38,943 nt of DNA from Paracoccaceae bacterium (GTDB lineage: Bacteria; Pseudomonadota; Alphaproteobacteria; Rhodobacterales; Rhodobacteraceae). Every line of letters starts with the position of its first letter. The first letter of the stretch is position 1. The position numbers and the translations under genes were made by a program. The DNA is taken from the NCBI GenBank assembly GCA_019090795.1, contig JAHRVG010000117.1, positions 1 through 38,943 of the forward strand, written 5' to 3'. The notes under the pieces are model-generated. The model had not been told where the DNA came from. It was given only the letters and a program-made list of their open reading frames with translations, and did no database searches. Shown here piece after piece: positions 25,295 through 32,915 of this stretch.

Positions 25295-26020
25295 ATGAAA
25301 AAAGAACTGATCCTTGTTGTGGATGATGACCCGCAAATTACCTCCTTTTTGAAACGCTATCTGGAAAAACAGGAATATCGCGTGATCTGCGCTTCTGACG
25401 GGCGCGAAATGCAAGGTAAACTGGCCCGCGAAACGGTTGATTTGTGTATTCTAGACATTGGTTTGCCGGGAAAAAGCGGCCTTGATATCACCCGTGACCT
25501 GCGTGCGACATCCGACTTGCCAATTCTGGTGTTGTCAGGGCGCGACGAAACCTTTGATCGGGTGGTTGGGTTGGAGTTTGGGGCCGATGACTACATGGTT
25601 AAGCCGTTCGAGCCACGCGAGTTGTTGGCGCGTATTCGGACGATTTTGCGGCGCAGCAAGTCAGTTAGTCAAAGCAACGAGCAAACTGGTGCACCGAGTT
25701 ATCAATTCAGCAACTGGATCCTGAACTATAATGAGCGATCGCTTACGGAAATGGATAGCGGAGCGCTGGTCACTTTGACCACAACCGAGTTTGAAATCCT
25801 GCATTTGTTTGTCTCAAACCCAAACACGATTTTCAGCCGTAACCAGATACTCGACGCTGCCCGTGGCCGTGAGAGCTTTTCCGGTGATCGGGCGATTGAT
25901 GTGCACATTATGCGGTTGCGCAAGAAACTGTCGCCCGAACCCGCAGAGTCGGGCCTGATCAATACCGTGCATGGCATCGGCTACAGCTTTACCGCCCGTG
26001 TTACGAGGCTCACTGTCTGA
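25295..26020 (+). CDS. OmpR/PhoB-family response regulator
   Basis: 241 aa from ATG 25295 with AGAGGCGGGGA upstream. The receiver domain carries the acidic pocket VVDDD at 8-12, phospho-acceptor D54 (CILDIGLPG), and the conserved Lys in DYMVKPFEP. The C-terminal winged helix (about 135-235) has TTEFEILHLF, DVHIMRLRKKL and GIGYSF. It is probably paired with the divergent hybrid kinase at 22908-25148, sharing a 146-base promoter region. Targets are unknown. The BON-MscS gene lies immediately downstream and could be one. Confidence 0.92.
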   Translation: MKKELILVVDDDPQITSFLKRYLEKQEYRVICASDGREMQGKLARETVDLCILDIGLPGKSGLDITRDLRATSDLPILVLSGRDETFDRVVGLEFGADDYMVKPFEPRELLARIRTILRRSKSVSQSNEQTGAPSYQFSNWILNYNERSLTEMDSGALVTLTTTEFEILHLFVSNPNTIFSRNQILDAARGRESFSGDRAIDVHIMRLRKKLSPEPAESGLINTVHGIGYSFTARVTRLTV

Positions 26021-26056
26021 GCATTTTGGGCAAACAAGACAAGTTTCCAAAATGCT
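26020..26056. repeat. 10-bp perfect inverted repeat, terminator or operator
   Basis: AGCATTTTGG (26020-26029) and CCAAAATGCT (26047-26056) flank a 17-base spacer, starting on the last base of the response regulator stop codon. There is no clean T-run after it. It may be a weak terminator or a protein-binding site before the MscS gene. Confidence 0.5.
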
Positions 26057-26128
26057 TGATGGTCTCTTTCATGGCTGCTTGATTACCGCTATGCTCTGCC
26101 ACACATCGAAGTTTTCTATTTGGATACC

Positions 26129-27487
26129 ATGCGATATTTTTCATTAATCCTGGCCCTGATACTGGGCCTTTTCCAGCCTCTCATCCTCACAAGCCACACC
26201 TTTGCCCAGAGCAGCGATGCCCAACCGTCGGGCAAGATCTCGGTAGAGGACAGCGCCACACAGGATGCCGCTATTGCCGTGCGTATCCGTGATATTCTAA
26301 CCGAGCTGGGGAATTACAGCGATGTCACGGTTGCGGTTTCCAGCGGTATTGTGACCGTGCGCGGCACCACTCTTGATACTGCCGATGCCAGCCGCCTGAA
26401 TGATCTGGTCGGGCGGGTCGAGGGAGTTATCGCGATTGAAAACCACGTCACCGAAACCACAGATGTAGCCAAGCGCCTAAACCCGGCCGTGCAACGCTTC
26501 AAGGATCGCGCCCTGCAATTGCTGGCCTATTTGCCATTGCTGGCGATTGCTGCTGCTGCTTTTACTTTCGTAGTGATAATCGGATTCTTCATCGCGCGGC
26601 GAAAGCAGCCTTGGGACAAATTGGCCCCAAACAGCTTTATCGCTGATATCTACCGTCAGATTATCCGCCTTGCCACGATGATAGCAGCGCTGGTGGTGGC
26701 GTTGGATATACTGGGGGCAACCGCGCTGCTATCGACCATTTTAGGGGCGGCAGGGATCATCGGGCTGGCTATCGGTTTTGCCGTGCGCGACACGGTGGAA
26801 AACTTCATTTCCTCAATCATGCTGTCAGTGCGCCAGCCGTTTCGCCCCAATGATACGGTTGAAATTGGTGGTGATACCGGCAAAGTCATTCGACTGACCA
26901 GCCGTGCAACTATCCTGTTGTCCTTTGACGGTAATCATATCCGTATTCCCAACGCGACTGTGTTCAAAAGCCGCATCGTCAATTATTCCCGCAATGATGA
27001 GCGCCGCTTTCAGTTTGATCTCGGCGTTGCGCCGGACACCGATCTGGCATTGGCTCGTTCTGTGGGACTGAAAGTACTGGCCGACCTGCCTTTTGTGCTG
27101 GACGTTCCAGCACCATCCTTCAAGATTAAAGTCGTCGGTGACAGCACGATCACACTGACCTTTAATGGCTGGGTGATGCAGGCCTCCACCAGCCTTGCCA
27201 TGGCCCGCAGCGAGGCTATCCGCCTTTGCCTCAACGCCTTTACGCTGGCGGGCATTTCAATGCCGGAGCCGACATACCGCTTGATTACCGATCTGGATGC
27301 AGCAGGTAAAACTGAGGCCGAATCTGCCAGCAATAAACGCCCTGTAGCGCAGAAAGTGGCACCTGTTCTGAGCGCGGAACATATGGATGACGGTATGGAT
27401 CAGGCGCTGGAAAAACTTGTAAACGCAGAGCGTGAAGAGCTGAAAGACGAAGACTTGCTTAACCGCGAGGGGGCAGTTCAGGAGTAG
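26129..27487 (+). CDS. Mechanosensitive channel (MscS family) with a periplasmic BON domain
   Basis: 452 aa from ATG 26129. A TTG nine bases upstream is in frame but has no better ribosome site. A signal peptide spans about 1-26 (TFAQ). A BON domain at about 46-110 (VRIRDILTEL, VTVRGTT, GVIAIENHV) is followed by a helix at about 131-155 and two or three more helices, including the Gly/Ala-rich pore helix IIGLAIGFAVRDTVENF. The soluble beta domain has RPFRPNDTVEIGG and IPNATVFKS. The channel would open under osmotic stress. BON domains bind membranes or peptidoglycan-associated partners. Its 3' end overlaps the convergent gene on the other strand by 29 bases. Confidence 0.88.
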   Translation: MRYFSLILALILGLFQPLILTSHTFAQSSDAQPSGKISVEDSATQDAAIAVRIRDILTELGNYSDVTVAVSSGIVTVRGTTLDTADASRLNDLVGRVEGVIAIENHVTETTDVAKRLNPAVQRFKDRALQLLAYLPLLAIAAAAFTFVVIIGFFIARRKQPWDKLAPNSFIADIYRQIIRLATMIAALVVALDILGATALLSTILGAAGIIGLAIGFAVRDTVENFISSIMLSVRQPFRPNDTVEIGGDTGKVIRLTSRATILLSFDGNHIRIPNATVFKSRIVNYSRNDERRFQFDLGVAPDTDLALARSVGLKVLADLPFVLDVPAPSFKIKVVGDSTITLTFNGWVMQASTSLAMARSEAIRLCLNAFTLAGISMPEPTYRLITDLDAAGKTEAESASNKRPVAQKVAPVLSAEHMDDGMDQALEKLVNAEREELKDEDLLNREGAVQE

Positions 27488-29378
27488 TTAGAAAACCCTG
27501 AATGGCCTGTCTGGTGTTGGTACGGATATCGGCGCGCCGGTATTCTGCTACAAAGCGGGAGTAGAGATTGGTGCCGATGAAAAACGGCAGCGTTGTTTTC
27601 TGTTCCTGTGCGTCCAACACACCGGATGCCAGAAATGCCTGCCAATCTGTGTGCGCGATACCGCAGATTTGTTCGCGCGGTTTGCCTGCTTCGTGGATCC
27701 GGATCCAGACCAGAAACCGCGCCGCCTCTTTGGCGATGGACAACCAGCATTCGCCCTGAATATCAACGCCGCAAATAACGCCATCCGCGTAATGGGCGTT
27801 GATGCCAACAAAATCTCCATGGGTTGCCGCCTGAATGACTGTGCAGCCCCTGGTTTCACTGGCGCGGCGGCGCAGGTCGGTAAGTAATTTTTGTAACAGG
27901 GCTGTGTCCTGTGGATCGGTAACGGGGGCCAGGTTGATTTTTCGCAAGGTATTCACCCAGTACCCCGCCCCAAAAGTCGTCTGCCTGCGCCGTGATTGCG
28001 TATAGGCCGCAAGCCATGCGCCGCTGTGGTGCAACAAGGTGCTGCGCTTGGCGGGGTTTGCAGCGCTGATTGCATCGCTTAGGCGGGGGCCTTGTGCCAT
28101 ACTCAACACCACCACACCCTCTTGGGGGAAAGCATAGAGGCAACGGTTCACCTGATTGGCCCCTTGGTTCATTGTCTGGCTCAGGTGATCCAGTTCTTTT
28201 TGCATGTTTAGAATGGTCTGGGCAGCATCGGGGTGCACAAAGCGTTTCACCACCACTTTTTCGCCGTTAACCTTTGCGGCGAAAACCTGACTGGTGTCAG
28301 ATATTTTCAAGGTCTCGACAATCTTGCAACTGCGGATTTCCGGCTTTTGCTGCAACAGGACTGCTAATTCCAGCGCAACAGCCGCCGCATCCCGCCAGTT
28401 GGCGGGGCTGTTCAGGCCCAGTTTCTGTGCCGTGAACCCCAAAGCCGCAAACTTGTCCAACAACTTTTGGGCAAAATCAGGATCGTCGACAGACAGGCAG
28501 TTTTCCTGAAAATACCAATAAATAAACTGGGCATAACCGCCATCTCGCGCCAGAGCACGGGCAAGGCTTGCGCTATAATCACCCAGGTTTGTAACGGTTT
28601 CGGCAAAATGGTGGAAATCGGATTTGCCAAACAAAATGGCAGGTTTGCGATGCAGAAAACCCTCGATTGAAACCGCAGAGTTGAACGATACCGTTACAGC
28701 GCAGTCCTTTAGAATATCGTGAATATTTGCATCCGTCGGGATCAGCTCTAACCCCTCTGCCATCAACCGGCGCACCAGATTTGCGTCCGCAATCTGGTTG
28801 CTGTTGGGATGTGCCTTGACGATCACCGGACGCCCAGCGGCATTGGCGGCAACCACGCGCAACATTTCCTCGGTGCTGCAATGGGCAACGCCTTGCTCTT
28901 GGGGCAAACCACCTTGCAGAAATACTGCTATCGCCCCAGCGGGGAGGGTTTCGCGATCGGTTTTCTGGTTGTAGCGCGACTGCCTTTTGTTCACATATTT
29001 TTGGCGCATGGATTTGAAAAATGCCATGGCATCGCGGAAATTTACCGCCTTTGGATCATAGGTTTCTGCGCTAACCCCGCTGTTGTACAATACACCTTGG
29101 GGATCCAGATGCCAGAACGGCGGGATATAGGCGATGGTGGCGTTCAGGGCGTTGGGCTGCTGGACCCAGCCATTTTCGATGATGTGCAGGTCGGTTTTAT
29201 TCACCAGCCCGTCCTGCGCGCCGGGATTTCGCAAGCGTTGATTCCGCACCACAGCCTGCACAGTGCCACCGCGGGTCTCGATCACCTGTTTGATTTTGGC
29301 GTAAAGTTCTAGATGCCCGCGTTTGTGGTAATCATGCACAAAGCGTTCAGGCAGATGGAAAATTACCCTTGCGCTCAT
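27459..29378 (-). CDS. Fusion of a capsule-polysaccharide-type transferase and an APH-like kinase
   Basis: 639 aa. The first half resembles KpsS/KpsC-type capsular polysaccharide proteins: IAVFLQGGLPQEQG, VIVKAHPNSN, and the NSAVSIEGFLHRKPAILFGKS region typical of GT-B-like folds (together about 150-260). From about 355 on it has a protein-kinase-like (aminoglycoside phosphotransferase/lipopolysaccharide kinase) domain: VVVKRFV with the ATP-anchoring lysine, the catalytic loop HGDFVGIN (520-527) and metal-binding D539 in VDIQGE. A role in making and phosphorylating surface glycan is plausible. The ATG overlaps the stop of the threonine aldolase gene by four bases. There is no signal peptide. 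Confidence 0.68.
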   Translation of the reverse strand: MSARVIFHLPERFVHDYHKRGHLELYAKIKQVIETRGGTVQAVVRNQRLRNPGAQDGLVNKTDLHIIENGWVQQPNALNATIAYIPPFWHLDPQGVLYNSGVSAETYDPKAVNFRDAMAFFKSMRQKYVNKRQSRYNQKTDRETLPAGAIAVFLQGGLPQEQGVAHCSTEEMLRVVAANAAGRPVIVKAHPNSNQIADANLVRRLMAEGLELIPTDANIHDILKDCAVTVSFNSAVSIEGFLHRKPAILFGKSDFHHFAETVTNLGDYSASLARALARDGGYAQFIYWYFQENCLSVDDPDFAQKLLDKFAALGFTAQKLGLNSPANWRDAAAVALELAVLLQQKPEIRSCKIVETLKISDTSQVFAAKVNGEKVVVKRFVHPDAAQTILNMQKELDHLSQTMNQGANQVNRCLYAFPQEGVVVLSMAQGPRLSDAISAANPAKRSTLLHHSGAWLAAYTQSRRRQTTFGAGYWVNTLRKINLAPVTDPQDTALLQKLLTDLRRRASETRGCTVIQAATHGDFVGINAHYADGVICGVDIQGECWLSIAKEAARFLVWIRIHEAGKPREQICGIAHTDWQAFLASGVLDAQEQKTTLPFFIGTNLYSRFVAEYRRADIRTNTRQAIQGFLTTPELPPRG

Positions 29379-30427
29379 CCGCGAACCAAGGCGGCGAACC
29401 GGTCGATTTCCGCGTCAGTGGTGGACCAGTTGCACACTAGTCGGGCATTGAGGAATTCGTCTGCCGGACCGCTGTCCGGGTGCCCGCCCGGTTCATCGTA
29501 ATAATAAGCCCCTGCTGCCTTTGCCCGTTCGTGCCCGGCGCGGTGCCAGCCGCAATACATCAGATTGGCATCGCGGGTATACAGGGTGCGAAAACCCTCG
29601 ATCGGGGAGAGCTTTTCCTCCAGCCGCGCGCCAGCTGCGTTGGCTTGTGTTGCCAGACGTATCCATAAATCATCAGTTAGATAGGCCTCCATTTGCGCAG
29701 ATAAAAACCGATGCTTGGAAAACAGGTGCCCCGCCCGTTTGCGGCGCAATTCGAACTCCCAAGCCTTTTCGGGATCAAATAATACTACCGCCTCGACCCC
29801 CATTAACCCGTTTTTGGTGCCGCCAAAACTGACCACATCAATGCCCGCTTTCCACGTCATATCCGCAGGTGTGCACCCCAGTGCCACCATCGCATTGGCA
29901 AAACGCGCGCCGTCCAGATGACAGGCGATGCCGTTCTCTTTGGCAATCGCCGTCAAGGTGCGGATTTCGTCCAGCGTGTAAACCGACCCTGCTTCGGTGA
30001 CATTGGTCAGCGACAGGCTGCCCATTTGCACCTGATGCACATCGCCCTTGCGATAGTTGGCCAGTTGCGCTTTGAAAACCTCGGGTGTTATCTTGCCATC
30101 TGTGCCGCCCAGATTGGTCAGCTTGGCCCCGTTGGTGTAAAACTCCGGCGCGCCGCATTCATCAACTGCAATGTGGGATTTCTCATAACAGAAAACTGTC
30201 TGCCAGGGGGCGGTGTATACCGCCAGTGCCAGCGAATTGGCAGCCGTTCCTGTTGCCACCAGATAGACAGCAGCGTCGGGTGCTTCAAAAACCGAACGAA
30301 TTTGTGCTGTGACTCGCTGCATCGCCTCGTCAGCGCCGTAAGAGGAGGCATAGCCCTCATTTGCGCGGGTGATTGCGTTCATTGCCTCTGGGCAAACCGG
30401 GGCCATGTTGTCAGAACCGAAAATCAT
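29375..30427 (-). CDS. Low-specificity threonine aldolase
   Basis: 350 aa, normal for the family. The ATG at 30427 overlaps the stop of the YcgN-like gene by one base (TGATG), with AAAGG eight bases before it. A GTG one codon earlier is possible. The PLP lysine is K205 in SFGGTKNG and the ring-stacking Asp is D172 in HLDGARFAN. FGSDNMAPVCPEAM at the start is typical. It cleaves L-threonine/allo-threonine to glycine and acetaldehyde in the cytoplasm. Glycine from this reaction could meet the sarcosine/one-carbon genes further right, but the operon partners here are a YcgN protein and a glycan enzyme, so that link is speculative. Confidence 0.92.
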   Translation of the reverse strand: MIFGSDNMAPVCPEAMNAITRANEGYASSYGADEAMQRVTAQIRSVFEAPDAAVYLVATGTAANSLALAVYTAPWQTVFCYEKSHIAVDECGAPEFYTNGAKLTNLGGTDGKITPEVFKAQLANYRKGDVHQVQMGSLSLTNVTEAGSVYTLDEIRTLTAIAKENGIACHLDGARFANAMVALGCTPADMTWKAGIDVVSFGGTKNGLMGVEAVVLFDPEKAWEFELRRKRAGHLFSKHRFLSAQMEAYLTDDLWIRLATQANAAGARLEEKLSPIEGFRTLYTRDANLMYCGWHRAGHERAKAAGAYYYDEPGGHPDSGPADEFLNARLVCNWSTTDAEIDRFAALVRG

Positions 30428-30897
30428 CACCTAAACCTTTGCTCCATGTGATCAACAAGATCCTCTTCCTCTACTTCGTATTCCGGCACAACCAATCCGG
30501 CAACGCTTTTGTAGGCCTCGTGAACACTGGTGTTAGAGCCACTTATCAGTGGGTGCCAGTCAAACAACGGCTTGCCTTCATGCAACAAACGATAAGCGCA
30601 GGTAGAGGGCATCCAGTGGGCGTTGCGATCAATGTTTTCAGGTGTCAGGGACACGCAATCCTTCACCAGCTGGCGGCGCAGGGCATAGCTGGAACAGGTG
30701 CAATTACCAATGTCGAACAGACGGCAGGTGACGTTGGTATAATAAATATCCTCCGTGTCCTCGTCCTCCATTTTGATCAGACAACACCGCCCGCAGCCAT
30801 CACACAGAGCTTCCCATTCCGGCTTACTCAGGTCTTCCAGCGCGGTTTTTTCCCAAAAACGGTCGCGCAGGCCGGTTCGGTCAATGTGGGTGCTCAT
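30427..30897 (-). CDS. YcgN/UPF0260-family cysteine-cluster protein
   Basis: 156 aa from ATG 30897 (AAAGG four bases upstream). An N-terminal extension is possible but has no start signal. The cysteine cluster CDGCGRCC (C32, C35, C38, C39) plus later cysteines in NCTCSSYALR and CAYRLL are hallmarks of the YkgJ/YcgN group, thought to bind zinc or iron. FDWHPLISG and the acidic C-terminus are typical of the family. It is the first gene of a three-gene, tightly overlapping operon with threonine aldolase and the glycan enzyme. The biochemical role of the family is unknown. Confidence 0.85.
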   Translation of the reverse strand: MSTHIDRTGLRDRFWEKTALEDLSKPEWEALCDGCGRCCLIKMEDEDTEDIYYTNVTCRLFDIGNCTCSSYALRRQLVKDCVSLTPENIDRNAHWMPSTCAYRLLHEGKPLFDWHPLISGSNTSVHEAYKSVAGLVVPEYEVEEEDLVDHMEQRFR

Positions 30898-30990
30898 GGG
30901 GCCTTTGTGGACCAGAACGGGAATGGGTGAAAGGGAAATTGCACGCAAGGGGTCGGGCGGTTATTCTGGGCGTCAGAGCAGGAGATTAAT

Positions 30991-31689
30991 ATGCGGGAAA
31001 CCGATCTTTACGCCCCGGTGAAAACCTTTCTGGAGGCACAGGGGTATGAGGTGAAAGCCGAGGTGCGCGATTGTGATATTGTAGCGGTGCGCGGGGGGGA
31101 AGATCCCGTTATTATCGAGCTAAAACTCTCGTTGTCACTGGCGCTGTTGATGCAGGGTGTGAGCCGTCAAGCGATGACGGATGCGGTTTATGTGGCGGTG
31201 CCTGCGGGCAAGGGCAAGCGCTGGCTGGGGCAGATCAAAGATGCGGTGAAGCTGTGCCGCCGTCTTGGCCTTGGCCTGATGTCGGTGCGTTCCAGTGGCG
31301 TGGTGGTGCATGTGGACCCCGGCCCCTATAAGCCTCGCAAGGTAAAAAAACGCCGCGAGGCCTTGCTAAAGGAATTCCAGCGTCGTGTGGGCGATCCCAA
31401 TACCGGCGGGCAGACACGGCGTAAAATCATCACCGCCTACCGCCAGGATGCACTGCGTATTGCGCGGCATCTAGCGGCAGAGGGGCAGGGCAAGCCCGCC
31501 GCGATTGCCAAAGTGCTGGATGTTCCAAAAGCAGCCACTATCCTGCAAAAAGACCACTACGGTTGGTTTGAGAGGGTGGATCGCGGTGTGTATGAATTGC
31601 GCGACGCGGGGCAGGCGGCGTTGGTGGATTTCAAGGATGTGCTGGCGGGGATGCCGGAAGACACATCGCCGGACCTAAAGGTCGAATAA
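30991..31689 (+). CDS. DUF2161-family protein, nuclease-like fold
   Basis: 232 aa with a good ribosome site (CAGGAG, 6-7 bases before the ATG). The N-terminal half (TDLYAPVKTFLEAQGYEVKAEV, DCDIVAVRG, VIIELKLSLSLALLMQ) carries a D...E-x-K pattern (E45-x-K47) like PD-(D/E)xK nucleases. The C-terminal half looks like a winged helix (GKPAAIAKVLDVPKAATILQ, HYGWFERVDRGVYEL). It is common in Rhodobacteraceae as a single gene. Its function is unknown; DNA binding or cleavage is suggested only by fold resemblance. The 3' end overlaps the convergent racemase-like gene by 15 bases. Confidence 0.8.
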   Translation: MRETDLYAPVKTFLEAQGYEVKAEVRDCDIVAVRGGEDPVIIELKLSLSLALLMQGVSRQAMTDAVYVAVPAGKGKRWLGQIKDAVKLCRRLGLGLMSVRSSGVVVHVDPGPYKPRKVKKRREALLKEFQRRVGDPNTGGQTRRKIITAYRQDALRIARHLAAEGQGKPAAIAKVLDVPKAATILQKDHYGWFERVDRGVYELRDAGQAALVDFKDVLAGMPEDTSPDLKVE

Positions 31690-32400
31690 CCGGCCAAAAC
31701 CCGTTGCCACAGGCCAAACTCCAAGCGATAGTCCAACAGCGTGGATCATCGCCTGATTAGAGGTAATAACCGGTTTTTTCAATGCTGCCTCGATTTGTGA
31801 TATAGCCTCAACCGCGCGCAAGTCGGTGCAGGCCATCACGATTGCATCCGCGTCAGGGTGGTCCGCCTGTAGCGCCAGTTCCACGATTTGCCCGACCGTC
31901 AATTCGCCTTGTTGATGGCTGTTCAAGGTGCCCTCGACTTTTGCTATATTTACCGTTTCAAACCCGGCCTGATCCAGAAATGCAACCGCCTGACGATTTA
32001 TCGCCCCCACATAGGGCGAGGCAAATCCGATCTGTCTGGCGTTCACCGCTTGCAGCCCCTTCACCAATGCCCCCGCAGCGGTAACGGCAGGAACGCCCAT
32101 TTCAGCTTGGATACGCGCTGCAAGCCGTCTGTCAAATGCAACTCCATGGGTCAGGGTGGCGGAGGTGCAGCCGTAAAGCACCATGTCAGGGCGAACCCCC
32201 GCAATCAGGCGTAGCGCTGCCGAAATATCCGCGCCCCCCATATCCTGCATCTGGCCCGCATCGGGTATTTCATCCAGATCATACCCGCCAATGCGGGTGA
32301 AATGGAATGTGGTATTGGCGGGGCACATGTGCCCAAGATCAGGTTCCAGATTGGTGTTGGTAAAAGGGATCAAAACCCCGATCTTAAAATTGCGCTGCAT
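31675..32400 (-). CDS. Asp/Glu racemase-superfamily enzyme, maleate isomerase/arylmalonate decarboxylase-like
   Basis: 241 aa from ATG 32400, with GAGGG about 9 bases upstream. Two catalytic-type cysteines are seen: C78 in LYGCTSAT and C191 in VMACTDLR, the pair that maleate isomerase uses. The start, KIGVLIPFTNTNLEPD, binds the substrate carboxylate in relatives. Reactions known in this family are maleate-fumarate isomerisation, hydantoin racemisation and decarboxylation of malonates. The gene starts 11 bases after soxG and seems to be the last member of the sarcosine oxidase operon, which is not a standard arrangement. The substrate is not predictable. Confidence 0.8.
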   Translation of the reverse strand: MQRNFKIGVLIPFTNTNLEPDLGHMCPANTTFHFTRIGGYDLDEIPDAGQMQDMGGADISAALRLIAGVRPDMVLYGCTSATLTHGVAFDRRLAARIQAEMGVPAVTAAGALVKGLQAVNARQIGFASPYVGAINRQAVAFLDQAGFETVNIAKVEGTLNSHQQGELTVGQIVELALQADHPDADAIVMACTDLRAVEAISQIEAALKKPVITSNQAMIHAVGLSLGVWPVATGFGRLFDL

Positions 32401-32411
32401 TGTCACCGCCC

Positions 32412-32915
32412 TCAACTCTGCATGTGCTTCCAGATTGCCTCCAGATAACAACGCTGGATGTGCAGGCGATAGCAGGTTAGCGACTGCCAACGGTAAATCA
32501 GGGTCGCAAAACCGTGAAATTGCCGCGCAACAGTGCCGGAGGGGAGATCAATGCTCAGCTCGGTCCCTGAATTCAGCAGATCAATCGCTTGCGGCCCGTC
32601 GATTTCGATCACGCTATAAGCTCCGGTCATGTCGGAAACAGCAACGCCTCTTTCATCCCAACCCTCCGCTTGCTGGCCCCCGTTCACCACCAGTAAACGG
32701 TCGCGGCGCAGGCGCAGGGCGTAGGGTTGCCCTGTTACGATATCTGGCCAGCCAAACGCCTGTTTTTGGCCCGACACAGCCAGACAGGCCGCGATAGGAC
32801 CGCTGATCAGCGTTTGGCAAGTTAGAGGTATTAGCGACAGCTCAAACCCGTCTCCGGCGATGGTTGCGCGCTCCTGCCCAAGGGGGGTATCCCATTTCGT
32901 GCTGTCATCCCGCAT
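32412..32915 (-). CDS. soxG: Sarcosine oxidase gamma subunit
   Basis: 167 aa, overlapping the end of soxA by 11 bases. The gamma subunit is a small YgfZ/GcvT-like protein completing the heterotetramer that oxidises sarcosine to glycine and 5,10-methylene-tetrahydrofolate. Similarity is weak, as is usual for this subunit, but VSDMTGAYSVIEIDGPQAIDLL, followed by a GFATLIYRW segment, fits the family, and the position after soxBDA is canonical. It probably has a structural rather than catalytic role. Confidence 0.82.
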   Translation of the reverse strand: MRDDSTKWDTPLGQERATIAGDGFELSLIPLTCQTLISGPIAACLAVSGQKQAFGWPDIVTGQPYALRLRRDRLLVVNGGQQAEGWDERGVAVSDMTGAYSVIEIDGPQAIDLLNSGTELSIDLPSGTVARQFHGFATLIYRWQSLTCYRLHIQRCYLEAIWKHMQS

